Source of the DNA: Flavobacterium sp. UBA6195
Lineage (GTDB): Bacteria > Bacteroidota > Bacteroidia > Flavobacteriales > Flavobacteriaceae
Direction: 5' to 3'
NCBI RefSeq assembly: GCF_002422095.1
Contig: NZ_DITB01000125.1
Coordinates: 1 to 19,749, forward strand
Length of the DNA: 19,749 nucleotides
The translations under genes and the position numbers were made by a program. Shown here piece after piece: positions 8,227 through 15,724 of the stretch. The stretch's first letter is position 1. The number at the start of each line of letters is the position of its first letter. The notes under the pieces are model-generated. The model had not been told where the DNA came from. It made no database searches and saw nothing but the letters and a program-made list of their open reading frames with translations.

Positions 8227-9579
8227 TTGAAAAACAAGGCAGGAAGATATTCGGTTTACATTAGACCTATACTAATATTTTTAGATTTATTAATTGTAAA
8301 TCTTTTAGTATTATTATGTATGAGATCGGCCATGAGTAATTTTGGCTATCATACTATTCTTTCTGTTTTTTGGTTAGTAATTTCTTATTATTCCGGATTT
8401 TATGAGGTATATCGTTTTACAAAGGGAATAGAGATTTTTGGTAAACTCTTAAAGCAATTTTTCTTCATAAGCTTAATTACATTTGCTTATGTGGGTTACA
8501 AATACAAATATGTAACCACTGATGAAGTAGGTTATTATATTTTTTGTTCCTTCTCATTAGTGGGTCTAGTTAAATTTTCTATTTTTATTTTGTTAAAAAA
8601 ATATAGGCTTTTATATGGTGGCAATTATAGAAATGTTATAATAATTGGTCATGGAAAAAGCGTTGATGAATTAAAAGATTTTTTCACAAACAATCCTGAT
8701 TATGGCTATAATTTATGCTATATATTTGATTTAAAAGAAAATAAAAAAACAGAGTTAATTAATAGCAATCAATATGTAATAGAAAATAGAATTGATGAAA
8801 TATACGCATCAATTAACACCCTTTCTAATAAAGAGATTAATGATTTAATTTTCTTTGCCGACAATAATTTAAAGACGGTAAAATTTCTTCCTGATAATAA
8901 AAATACTTTTTTAAGAAATTTAGCGGTAGAATATTATGATTATATACCTATAATTTCTTTAAGAACAATACCTTTAGACAAAGAAGTAAATAAGCGATTA
9001 AAACGTTTTTTTGACGTTCTTTTTTCTTTATCTATCATAATATTTATTTTGTCTTGGTTGACCCCAATAATTGCTTTGTTAATTAAAATGGAATCAAAAG
9101 GCCCTGTTTTTTTTAAACAAAAAAGAAATGGATTAAATTATGAAGAGTTTTATTGTTATAAATTTCGATCTATGTATTTGAATCCTATTGCAGATTTAGA
9201 ACAAGTACAAAAAAATGACCCTAGAATTACCAGAATTGGAAAATTAATTAGAAAGACTAGTGTAGATGAACTTCCGCAATTTTTCAATGTTTTACTAGGC
9301 GATATGTCAGTTGTAGGACCAAGACCTCACATGGTAAGCCATACGGAAATGTATGCTAAAAGTGTAGATAAATTTATGGTGAGACATTTTATTAAACCAG
9401 GAATAACTGGTTTAGCACAAACCAATGGTTTTAGAGGAGAAGTTGAAACAGAAAAAGATATTATTAACAGGGTGAAATATGATATTTTTTATCTTGAAAA
9501 TTGGTCATTGTTACTCGATATTAAGATAATTTTTGCTACTGTAATTAATGCAATTAAAGGAGAGAAAAAAGCTTACTAA
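8227..9579 (+). CDS. Polyprenyl glycosylphosphotransferase (initiating sugar-1-phosphate transferase)
   Basis: This 450-residue membrane enzyme should prime the glycan by moving a sugar-1-phosphate from a UDP-sugar to undecaprenyl phosphate. The N-terminal part has four predicted helices, then a soluble CoA-binding-like domain (about 135-240). The C-terminal bacterial sugar transferase domain starts KRFFDVLFSLS (from 259) and holds the membrane re-entrant helix, KFRSM (312-316), VGPRPH (363-368) and PGITGLAQ (391-398). This WcaJ/WbaP-like layout often uses glucose or galactose; the sugar here is not determined. The only usable start is a TTG at 8227, two bases after the upstream stop: an in-frame stop lies at 8209-8211, and the first internal ATG would remove the first helix. 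The gene overlaps the next by one base (TAATG). Confidence 0.9.
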   Translation: MKNKAGRYSVYIRPILIFLDLLIVNLLVLLCMRSAMSNFGYHTILSVFWLVISYYSGFYEVYRFTKGIEIFGKLLKQFFFISLITFAYVGYKYKYVTTDEVGYYIFCSFSLVGLVKFSIFILLKKYRLLYGGNYRNVIIIGHGKSVDELKDFFTNNPDYGYNLCYIFDLKENKKTELINSNQYVIENRIDEIYASINTLSNKEINDLIFFADNNLKTVKFLPDNKNTFLRNLAVEYYDYIPIISLRTIPLDKEVNKRLKRFFDVLFSLSIIIFILSWLTPIIALLIKMESKGPVFFKQKRNGLNYEEFYCYKFRSMYLNPIADLEQVQKNDPRITRIGKLIRKTSVDELPQFFNVLLGDMSVVGPRPHMVSHTEMYAKSVDKFMVRHFIKPGITGLAQTNGFRGEVETEKDIINRVKYDIFYLENWSLLLDIKIIFATVINAIKGEKKAY

Positions 9580-10331
9580 TGACTGCTTTAGTTTCTATAA
9601 TTACACCATCTTACAATTCTGCAAAATTTATTGCTGAAACCATTCAATCAGTGCAAAATCAAACCTACCAAAATTGGGAAATGATTATTGTAGATGATGG
9701 TTCGTCTGATGAAACAGAAAATGTTGTTTTATCCATAATCCAAAAGGATAATCGCATTCAATTTCATAAGTTAAGTCAAAATTCAGGACCAGCAGTAGCT
9801 CGAAATACTGGAATTGAAAAAGCATCTGGAGATTATATGACGTTTATTGATGCCGATGACATTTGGTTTCCAACATTCATCGAAAACAATATCAAAACCA
9901 TTCAAGAAACCGGAATTCCATTCGTGTTTTCGTCTTACAAAAGAGCCAATGAACAATTAGAATTTGTCTATTCTGATTTTATTGTTCCCAATAAAGTTTC
10001 GTATTCTGACATTTTAAAATCCAATTCTATAAGTTGTTTGACGGCTTTTGTTGATATTAAAAAGTTAGGCAAAAAGTACATGCCACTCATCCGAAAACGT
10101 CAAGATATGGGATTGTGGTTGAATTATTTAAAAGTAATTCCATTCGCACATGGAATCCAAAAAACGCAAGCGATTTATAGAATCAGAGAAAATTCACTTT
10201 CCAGAAAAAAATCGGATTTAATTAAATACCAATGGCAATTTTATAGAGAAGTTGAAAAATTGAATGTTTTCGAATCCAGCTATTATATGTTGCATTGGAT
10301 GTATCGCGGTTTTATGAAGTATAGGAGTTAA
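9579..10331 (+). CDS. Glycosyltransferase family 2 protein (GT-A fold)
   Basis: This 250-residue protein opens with VSIITPSYNSAKFIAETIQSV, the canonical GT2 N-terminus. It shows VDDGSSD with D39-D40, then NSGPAVARNTGIEKASGDY and the metal-binding FIDADDIW (D91, D93, D94). The C-terminal part (GLWLNYLK, YRIRENSLS) resembles short capsule and LPS GT2 enzymes such as the TuaG/EpsE-like group. It is soluble or peripherally membrane-bound and acts in the cytoplasm. It is the last gene of the plus-strand operon, joined to the glycosylphosphotransferase by a TAATG overlap. Its base composition looks less AT-rich than the membrane-protein genes before it. Confidence 0.9.
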   Translation: MTALVSIITPSYNSAKFIAETIQSVQNQTYQNWEMIIVDDGSSDETENVVLSIIQKDNRIQFHKLSQNSGPAVARNTGIEKASGDYMTFIDADDIWFPTFIENNIKTIQETGIPFVFSSYKRANEQLEFVYSDFIVPNKVSYSDILKSNSISCLTAFVDIKKLGKKYMPLIRKRQDMGLWLNYLKVIPFAHGIQKTQAIYRIRENSLSRKKSDLIKYQWQFYREVEKLNVFESSYYMLHWMYRGFMKYRS

Positions 10332-10342
10332 TTCCTGTTTTT

Positions 10343-10463
10343 ACCACAAAGAACACAAGGAAGGCTCAAAGAACACAAAGTTTTACCGCAGATTCTCAAA
10401 TTTTGGTTTAATAGTCAAAAATACTTTGTGAAACTTTGTGTTTAACTTAGCGAAACTCTGTGT
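10343..10463. repeat. Degenerate CACAAAG/CTTTGTG inverted and direct repeat block
   Basis: The gap between the GT2 stop and the ligase stop is filled by short related words. CAAAGAACACAA occurs exactly at 10347-10358 and 10367-10378, a 20-base period. ACTTTGTG occurs at 10423-10430 and 10433-10440, a 10-base period, and ACTCTGTGT at 10455-10463. The left words are near reverse complements of the right words (CACAAAG versus CTTTGTG), so the block is a large imperfect palindrome. No gene or clear intrinsic terminator fits here. It resembles dispersed intergenic repeats that I recall from Bacteroidetes genomes; a genome-wide search would be needed to show dispersal. Confidence 0.5.
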
Positions 10464-10470
10464 AACCGAT

Positions 10471-11781
10471 TCAAATCATCGATTGAAACTGCTTCAATTT
10501 TCCTCGTTTCGTTCGTTCTAAAACTTCTTTTCGGTTATAAGTAAAACGCAATCCGGGTTCTAAATATTTTGCAATTGCTTTTTCAATTTCTTGAATTTGT
10601 TTCGAAGTCAATTCTACAGAACTCACATAATCAATTTCAAAACTATCTAACTTTGTTTGACGAACAATAAATTCTTTTACGTTTCCATCGTCTTCAATAA
10701 TACTTTTGGTCACATAGTAAAAGGTTAATCCAGGCGATTTTTTTCCACTAGGTAAAAGTGCTACATCACTAGTTCTCCCAATTAATTTTTTCAGAATGGG
10801 TTTTTTCAACGTGCTTTTTTCATCTAAAATTCCAACATCGCCAATTTCATATCGAATAAAAGGATGCGCTTTATTATACAACGAAGTAATTACCACTTTT
10901 CCTTCTTTTCCATACGGAACGGGTTGATTATTTTCATCTAAAATCTCCACAAATAAGGTTTCCGAGTTCACTTGCCATTCATCATTTGGATTTTGAAACG
11001 CAATTAAATCCAATTCCGAAGCACCATATTCATTTACAACGGGAATTCCCAAATGTTTTTCAAGCAAGATTTTGTCTTCTTCAAACAACATTTCCGAAGT
11101 CACCATACAAACTTTCAACGACGGACATACATCAGTTAAAATAATATTTCGTGCTTGTAAATATTTTCCAAAAAGCACAATCGAACTCGTATAACCATTG
11201 ATGTAATCAAACTTTTTCGTCTTAAAATGTTCCAAAACACCATCTAAAATTGCATCCGATAAATCAAAAATCGGAAAACGATATCGTTTACTTAAAAAAT
11301 CTTTTAAACGTTCTTTCCTGTACCCAATTAAATCCAACGGAATCCCATAAAATCGCGCTTGATACGACGAATTAAAATCAACGCCATACCAACCAAAACG
11401 ATGAATAATCGAAGCCCAAGTTATAGCATGTGCTTCTTTGTCCTTGGCAAAAACAAATGGATCGCCACTCGAACCCGATGTTTTATTAACGAAAACAGAT
11501 TTTTCTGAATAACCTTTTGAAAGTCGGTCTTTTAAAGGTTTTTGTAAATCTTTTTTGGTTAGAACGGGTAAATCATTCCAGTTTTTAAAGAAGTCTTTTC
11601 CAACTAAATTTTGATAAAAAGCATTATTTTTTAAATGAAATTCTACAATTTCTCGCTTTTTAGCTTCGAGATAATCGGGATAATCTGCTTCTGAAATTTG
11701 TAGAATTTTCTCAAAATCAGCTTGAGCTTTCGCTATTGGAAAACCGCTTAATTTTAAAGAAAGATGAAACAAGTTGAACAT
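10471..11781 (-). CDS. Phenylacetate-CoA ligase family (PaaK/CapK-like) adenylating enzyme
   Basis: This 436-residue protein belongs to the acyl-adenylate-forming superfamily. It has NKTSGSSGDPF (about 99-109) as the phosphate-binding loop, NEYGASELD (250-258) as the A5-type motif, HPFIRYEIGD (306-315) with the ATP-binding Asp, GRTSD (335-339), and a C-terminal SFEIDYVSS...GKLKQF segment. Cousins called CapK occur in capsule and O-antigen loci, where their substrates are mostly unknown. Placed beside this polysaccharide locus, it more likely activates a carboxylate that decorates the glycan than degrades phenylacetate; no paa ring-epoxidation genes are in view. The frame is open to 11883, but those extra 34 codons are Lys-rich, contain a -7 element and run into the purD promoter, so the ATG at 11781 is preferred. 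Confidence 0.82.
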   Translation of the reverse strand: MFNLFHLSLKLSGFPIAKAQADFEKILQISEADYPDYLEAKKREIVEFHLKNNAFYQNLVGKDFFKNWNDLPVLTKKDLQKPLKDRLSKGYSEKSVFVNKTSGSSGDPFVFAKDKEAHAITWASIIHRFGWYGVDFNSSYQARFYGIPLDLIGYRKERLKDFLSKRYRFPIFDLSDAILDGVLEHFKTKKFDYINGYTSSIVLFGKYLQARNIILTDVCPSLKVCMVTSEMLFEEDKILLEKHLGIPVVNEYGASELDLIAFQNPNDEWQVNSETLFVEILDENNQPVPYGKEGKVVITSLYNKAHPFIRYEIGDVGILDEKSTLKKPILKKLIGRTSDVALLPSGKKSPGLTFYYVTKSIIEDDGNVKEFIVRQTKLDSFEIDYVSSVELTSKQIQEIEKAIAKYLEPGLRFTYNRKEVLERTKRGKLKQFQSMI

Positions 11782-11796
11782 TCGTTGGAATTTATC

Positions 11797-11804
11797 CAAA
11801 AGTA
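11797..11804 (-). promoter_or_regulatory. -7 promoter element for the CapK/PaaK-like gene
   Basis: On the minus strand the sequence is TACTTTTG, a full TAnnTTTG match ending 15 bases before the ATG at 11781. It supports that start over a longer one. No -33 TTG at good spacing. Confidence 0.45.
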
Positions 11805-11854
11805 ATAAATCTGAAAATAATCTTTCTTCTTTTTTCTTTTTTCTTAAGAAATAG

Positions 11855-11862
11855 TACTTTTG
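11855..11862 (+). promoter_or_regulatory. -7 promoter element for purD
   Basis: TACTTTTG fits TAnnTTTG and ends 24 bases before the purD ATG at 11887. It sits about 50 bases from the divergent -7 element of the CapK-like gene, so both genes share one short control region. No PurR-like operator is recognisable. Confidence 0.5.
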
Positions 11863-11886
11863 CCAAACAACATAACAACACACAAA

Positions 11887-13158
11887 ATGACTATTTTACT
11901 ACTTGGTTCTGGCGGTCGCGAACACGCACTGGCTTGGAAAATGCTTCAATCTTCAAAATGTTCTTCTCTTTTTGTTGCGCCTGGAAATGCAGGAACAGCA
12001 TCGATAGCAAAAAATGTGGATGTAAACCCAAATAATTTTGATGCCGTTAAAGCTTTTGTTTTAGAAGAAAAAGTAGAAATGGTAGTGGTTGGTCCAGAAG
12101 ATCCATTGGTGTTAGGAATTTATGATTTCTTCAAAAATGATGCTGAAATTAACCATATTCCAGTAATTGGACCTTCAAAAGTGGGAGCACAATTAGAAGG
12201 AAGTAAAGAATTTGCGAAAGAATTTTTAGTAAAACACAACATTCCAACCGCTCGTTACGAAAGTTTCACAAAAGAAACCGTTGAACAAGGTTGCCAGTTT
12301 TTAGAAACTTTAGAAGCGCCATACGTTTTAAAAGCAGATGGATTAGCTGCTGGAAAAGGAGTTTTAATATTATCGGATTTAGAAGAAGCAAAAGCTGAAT
12401 TACGAAATATGTTGGTGGGTGCTAAGTTTGGACAAGCAAGTTCAAAAGTAGTTATCGAAGAATTTTTAGACGGAATCGAATTAAGTTGTTTCGTTTTAAC
12501 TGATGGAAAATCATATAAAGTATTACCAACAGCAAAAGATTACAAACGAATCGGAGAAGGCGATACTGGATTAAACACAGGCGGAATGGGAGCAGTATCT
12601 CCAGTTCCATTTGCTGATGCAGTTTTATTAGAAAAAATTGAAACTCGAATTGTAAAACCTACTATCGCCGGTTTACAAAAAGACCGAATTGAATACAAAG
12701 GCTTTGTTTTTATCGGATTAATCAACGTGAAAGGCGAACCTATGGTTATCGAATATAACGTTCGAATGGGTGACCCAGAAACAGAAGTAGTAATGCCAAG
12801 ATTAAAAAGTGATCTAGTTGAAATTTTTGAAGCGATTGGCAATCAAGAACTAGATAAAATAACTTTGGAAATTGATGAGAGAGCCGCTACAACTATCATG
12901 GTGGTTTCAGGCGGATATCCAGAAGATTATGAAAAAGGAAAAGAGATTTTCGGTTTAGAAAACATCACCGATTCAATTCCATTTCATGCAGGAACAAAAT
13001 TAGAAAATGGAAAAGTAGTGACTAACGGAGGTCGTGTTATTGCAGTAACTTCGTACGGAAATGACTTTCAGGAAGCCATAAAAAAATCTTATCAAAGTAT
13101 AGCAAAACTACAATTTGATAAGATGTATTTTAGAAACGATATTGGTAAGGATTTATAA
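11887..13158 (+). CDS. purD: Phosphoribosylamine-glycine ligase (GAR synthetase)
   Basis: The enzyme joins glycine to phosphoribosylamine with ATP, an early step of purine synthesis. At 423 residues it matches the family (about 430). It starts MTILLLGSGGREHALAWK, has the N-domain GPEDPLV loop, the ATP-grasp segments APYVLKADGLAAGKGVLI and VIEEFLDGIELS, the conserved run from GDTGLNTGGMGAVSPVP, and the metal-binding IEYNVRMGDPETEVVMPRL. The frame can be extended nine codons upstream to a TTG at 11860, but that codon lies inside the -7 element, and family members begin at MTILLLGSGG. The 3' end forms a long RNA hairpin that includes the stop codon. Confidence 0.97.
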   Translation: MTILLLGSGGREHALAWKMLQSSKCSSLFVAPGNAGTASIAKNVDVNPNNFDAVKAFVLEEKVEMVVVGPEDPLVLGIYDFFKNDAEINHIPVIGPSKVGAQLEGSKEFAKEFLVKHNIPTARYESFTKETVEQGCQFLETLEAPYVLKADGLAAGKGVLILSDLEEAKAELRNMLVGAKFGQASSKVVIEEFLDGIELSCFVLTDGKSYKVLPTAKDYKRIGEGDTGLNTGGMGAVSPVPFADAVLLEKIETRIVKPTIAGLQKDRIEYKGFVFIGLINVKGEPMVIEYNVRMGDPETEVVMPRLKSDLVEIFEAIGNQELDKITLEIDERAATTIMVVSGGYPEDYEKGKEIFGLENITDSIPFHAGTKLENGKVVTNGGRVIAVTSYGNDFQEAIKKSYQSIAKLQFDKMYFRNDIGKDL

Positions 13159-13172
13159 TCCTTGCTAATATC
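13138..13172 (+). terminator. Long hairpin overlapping the purD stop codon
   Basis: Bases 13138-13153 pair with 13157-13172 to give a 16-base-pair stem with a three-base loop. Two of the pairs are G-U wobbles when read as plus-strand RNA, whereas the minus strand would have A-C mismatches, so the structure is made by the purD transcript. The stop codon lies across the loop. Only a weak T-rich stretch follows (TTAAGATTATTTT), so it may be a 3' stabilising hairpin or an imperfect intrinsic terminator. Confidence 0.55.
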
Positions 13173-13178
13173 TTAAGA

Positions 13179-13409
13179 TTATTTTAAAAATGAGTGTGCA
13201 GTTGTATCTTGCTCATCTTCATTGTTAGCTTTGAAGATGTTCAATTGCTTAATCCAATATGTCATTGCACCACAACATATAATAATAAAAATCCAGTTTA
13301 AGATATTTGCAGTCCACCAATTAGTTAATTCTAGTTCTCTTAACCAATCCATTGGTAAGAATAAAAAATCTACGAAAAGTGATTGTATTCCTTCAAAAAA
13401 TGATTTCAT
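13179..13409 (-). CDS. DUF6341-type small membrane protein
   Basis: This 76-residue protein has one clear membrane helix (about 34-53, NILNWIFIIICCGAMTYWIK), an N-terminal amphipathic stretch MKSFFEGIQSLFVDFLF with a PMDWLREL turn, and an acidic C-terminus ending NNEDEQDTTAHSFLK. I recognise this as the small conserved protein found next to purD and upp in flavobacteria (DUF6341); no function is known to me. It is transcribed divergently from the DUF6427 gene across 46 bp and has a promoter with both consensus boxes. Short length would normally lower confidence, but the conserved-looking sequence, good promoter and known neighbourhood support it as real. Confidence 0.82.
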   Translation of the reverse strand: MKSFFEGIQSLFVDFLFLPMDWLRELELTNWWTANILNWIFIIICCGAMTYWIKQLNIFKANNEDEQDTTAHSFLK

Positions 13410-13422
13410 TTTGATAAAGTAT

Positions 13423-13430
13423 TATATTTA
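13423..13430 (+). promoter_or_regulatory. Possible -7 element for the DUF6427 gene
   Basis: TATATTTA differs from TAnnTTTG at the last base and ends 25 bases before the ATG at 13456. It is placed as expected for this genome, but no -33 TTG is visible. Confidence 0.3.
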
Positions 13431-13435
13431 CACCA

Positions 13436-13465
13436 CAAAAATATAAAATATTCGGATGTTAGCAA
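13436..13465 (-). promoter_or_regulatory. Promoter of the DUF6341 gene with -33 and -7 boxes
   Basis: On the minus strand TTG (13463-13465), a 19-base spacer and TATTTTTG (13436-13443) match the Bacteroidetes consensus exactly, 26 bases before the ATG at 13409. The -33 box lies inside the first codons of the divergent DUF6427 gene, so the two transcription units physically overlap. Confidence 0.65.
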
Positions 13466-14385
13466 GCATTTTTAGTAAAACAAGACCATTTAATTATTTA
13501 GTAGTAGGTATTTTATCGCTTTTTTTCTTTTCTGTAAAGATAATAGCGTTGGCACAACCTAATGCTCATTGGGTTTACTATGCTGAAGAGTTTGGTTTAT
13601 ACTTACTTCTTTTTGCTTCATTATTCATTATAAATTTCATCACACTAAAGAACGGATTAACCAAAACAAACAATTATGCTTTATTGTTGTTTTTTATTTT
13701 TCTTCTGTTTTTTTCGTCTATTTTCCAGAATAAAAACATCATTATTTCTAATTTCTTATTGCTTTTGGCTTTAAGAAGATTAATTTCTTTGAAATCTTTA
13801 TTACAAACAAAAGAAAAAATTTTTGATGCATCGTTTTGGATTTTTTTGGCTGCTTTATTTCACTTTTGGAGTATTTTTTATATCATTTTAGTTTTCATTG
13901 CTGTAATTCTTCACGTTTCAAAAGATTACCGAAATTGGATTATTCCTTTCATAGCATTATTAGCGGTTACCATTTTATTTTTCCTTGCTAATAGTATTCT
14001 CGATAATACTTTGATGAGTACACTTTTGAGTAAAACGTATATTAGTTTTGATTTTTACTATTTTGATAATATTTTTCAACGAATTGCTTTAGCTTTATTT
14101 ACCTCGATAAGTTTATTCTTTTTTGTATCTCATTTATTCGATTTACCAAATAAAGCATTGAATATGCAATCTTCTCACAAAACGATTTTGTTTTCTTTTA
14201 TTCTTGGAGTTGGAATTTACGTACTTTCTGCAAATAAGAACAATGGTTGTTTAGCATTTTGTTTCGGCCCTTTAGCTATAATTGGAGCCAATTTTATAGA
14301 AAAGATAGAAAATAATTGGCTAAAAGAAATTATAGTTTATTCTTTATTAGCCCTTGGAATTTTCTTTTTTTTAATGCAATTATAA
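13456..14385 (+). CDS. DUF6427-type polytopic membrane protein
   Basis: This 309-residue protein is strongly hydrophobic with roughly nine or ten membrane helices joined by very short loops, and it has no large soluble domain. It begins MLASIFSKTRPFNYLVVG and ends with a helix close to the stop. I recognise the flavobacterial purD-upp neighbour called DUF6427; its function is unknown. The basic SKTRPFNY start and a late NKNNGCLAFCFGPLAIIGANF segment are the most distinctive hydrophilic elements. Its gene is divergent from the DUF6341 gene, and its 3' end overlaps convergent upp by 6 bp at the palindrome TTATAA. A role with the neighbouring single-helix DUF6341 protein is possible but unproven. 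Confidence 0.82.
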   Translation: MLASIFSKTRPFNYLVVGILSLFFFSVKIIALAQPNAHWVYYAEEFGLYLLLFASLFIINFITLKNGLTKTNNYALLLFFIFLLFFSSIFQNKNIIISNFLLLLALRRLISLKSLLQTKEKIFDASFWIFLAALFHFWSIFYIILVFIAVILHVSKDYRNWIIPFIALLAVTILFFLANSILDNTLMSTLLSKTYISFDFYYFDNIFQRIALALFTSISLFFFVSHLFDLPNKALNMQSSHKTILFSFILGVGIYVLSANKNNGCLAFCFGPLAIIGANFIEKIENNWLKEIIVYSLLALGIFFFLMQL

Positions 14386-15033
14386 TTTAATTCCGTAAGC
14401 TAAATCGCCAGCATCGCCTAAACCAGGAACAATATAGTTGTGCTCGTTTAGTTTTTCATCTAAAGCAGCAACCCATAGGTGACAATTTTCGGGAACATTT
14501 TTCTCTAAGTATTCAATTCCTTCTGGAGTCGCGATAACAACTGCAATGTGAATTTCTTTTGGTTTTTGTTCCAAATGTAATTTATTTAAAACGGCTATTA
14601 AGGATTGTCCAGTGGCTAACATCGGGTCAATTAAAATCAGATTTTTCCCTTCGAAAGATGGTGCTGCTTGATATTCTACCAAAATTTCAAATTTATCATC
14701 GTTGTCATAATGATGACGATAAGCCGAAACAAATCCGTTTTCTGCATTGTCAAAAAAGTTCATAAAACCTTGATGTAAAGCTAAACCAGCTCGAAGAATC
14801 GAACATAAAACTACAGGTTCAGCAATTGTTGTGGTGTGTTTGATACCAAGTGGCGTTTGTACATCAATGTTTTTGTAATCAAGTGTTTTACTTAATTCGT
14901 ATGCCATTATTTCCCCAATACGCTCAATATTTTTTCTAAAACGCATACTGTCTTTTTGGATGTTTACATCGCGAATTTGCGCTAAAAAATGATTAAGAAT
15001 ACTGTTTTGTTCGGAGATATAATGAATGTGCAT
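14380..15033 (-). CDS. upp: Uracil phosphoribosyltransferase
   Basis: The enzyme makes UMP from uracil and PRPP for pyrimidine salvage. The 217-residue form starts MHIHYISEQNSILNHFLAQIRD, as in flavobacterial homologues. Motifs are RFRKNIERIGEIMAYE, the VVLCSILRAGLALHQGF stretch, the PRPP loop LILIDPMLATGQS (132-144) and the uracil-binding VPGLGDAGDLAYG near the C-terminus. The frame is open 12 codons further to 15069, but that part is not family-like and contains the probable -7 element. The gene is divergent from the DUF4254 gene and overlaps DUF6427 at its 3' end. Confidence 0.95.
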   Translation of the reverse strand: MHIHYISEQNSILNHFLAQIRDVNIQKDSMRFRKNIERIGEIMAYELSKTLDYKNIDVQTPLGIKHTTTIAEPVVLCSILRAGLALHQGFMNFFDNAENGFVSAYRHHYDNDDKFEILVEYQAAPSFEGKNLILIDPMLATGQSLIAVLNKLHLEQKPKEIHIAVVIATPEGIEYLEKNVPENCHLWVAALDEKLNEHNYIVPGLGDAGDLAYGIKL

Positions 15034-15058
15034 TGATTTTATTTTTTGTAATTCAGGA

Positions 15059-15091
15059 TAAAAGTACAAAAAATCGCTATTTTTGTAACAA
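15059..15091 (-). promoter_or_regulatory. Probable promoter of upp
   Basis: On the minus strand TTG (15089-15091), a 22-base spacer and TACTTTTA (15059-15066) resemble the consensus, with the last base of the -7 box off. The box ends 25 bases before the ATG at 15033 and overlaps the divergent DUF4254 promoter region. Confidence 0.4.
15078..15085 (+). promoter_or_regulatory. -7 promoter element for the DUF4254/GT9 pair
   Basis: TATTTTTG fits TAnnTTTG and ends 22 bases before the ATG at 15108. It lies inside the upp -33/-7 interval on the other strand, so the two promoters interleave. No -33 TTG was found. Confidence 0.5.
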
Positions 15092-15107
15092 TTTTAAAGC
15101 TATAATT

Positions 15108-15713
15108 ATGTTTGCTGAATTTGCATTTCCCATTTTTGAACAAAGTATCAAAACATATCACATTATTGACGATGTGTATCAACCCGTTGTAAATCCTTAT
15201 GAAAAAGGAACTATTGAATATTTGTTGTTTGCAAAAAACTGGGTAGACACGGTGCAATGGCATTATGAAGATATCGTTCGTGATCCAAATATTGATCCTG
15301 TAGCAGCTTTAGATTTAAAACGTAAAATTGATGCTTCCAACCAAGTTCGTACGGATATGGTGGAATACATCGACAGTTATTTCTTGGATAAATACAAAGA
15401 TGTTCAAGTAAAACCAAATGCAAAAATCAACACCGAAAGTCCAGCTTGGGCAATTGACCGTTTATCGATTTTGGCTTTGAAAATTTACCACATGAACGAA
15501 GAAGCAACTCGTGCAGAAGCAACGGCTGAACACAGAGCAAAATGTCAAGAAAAATTAAATGTATTGTTAGACCAAAAGAACGATATGTTTACTTCAATCA
15601 GTCAGTTAATTGAAGATATTGAAGCAGGTGACAAATACATGAAAGTCTACAAACAAATGAAAATGTACAACGACGAGGAGTTGAATCCGGTGTTGTATCA
15701 GAATAAAAAATAG
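15108..15713 (+). CDS. DUF4254 domain protein
   Basis: This 201-residue soluble protein is mostly charged and helical, with no signal peptide or membrane segment. It begins MFAEFAFPIFEQSIKTYHIID. Distinctive stretches are LLFAKNWVDTVQWHYEDIVRDP, ALDLKRKIDASNQVRTDMVEYID, SPAWAIDRLSILALKIYHM and a coiled-coil-like Ala/Glu/Lys-rich C-terminal third. I recognise it as the DUF4254 family, usually located beside a GT9 heptosyltransferase-like gene in Bacteroidetes; its biochemical role is not known to me. The frame extends 25 codons upstream, but that segment contains the -7 element, so the ATG at 15108 is chosen. The GT9 gene follows after 11 bp, which suggests cotranscription and a shared role in lipopolysaccharide core or other envelope glycan assembly. 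Confidence 0.85.
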   Translation: MFAEFAFPIFEQSIKTYHIIDDVYQPVVNPYEKGTIEYLLFAKNWVDTVQWHYEDIVRDPNIDPVAALDLKRKIDASNQVRTDMVEYIDSYFLDKYKDVQVKPNAKINTESPAWAIDRLSILALKIYHMNEEATRAEATAEHRAKCQEKLNVLLDQKNDMFTSISQLIEDIEAGDKYMKVYKQMKMYNDEELNPVLYQNKK

Positions 15714-15724
15714 TCATCAAATTG

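Noticed and set aside
11782..11883. Longer N-terminus of the CapK-like ligase
   Set aside because: The extension is Lys/Glu-rich, covers its own -7 element and reaches into the purD promoter; the family-like sequence starts at 11781.
12540..12842. 100-codon open frame antisense to purD
   Set aside because: It lies wholly within a well-supported gene, has no promoter or family resemblance, and reflects purD codon bias.
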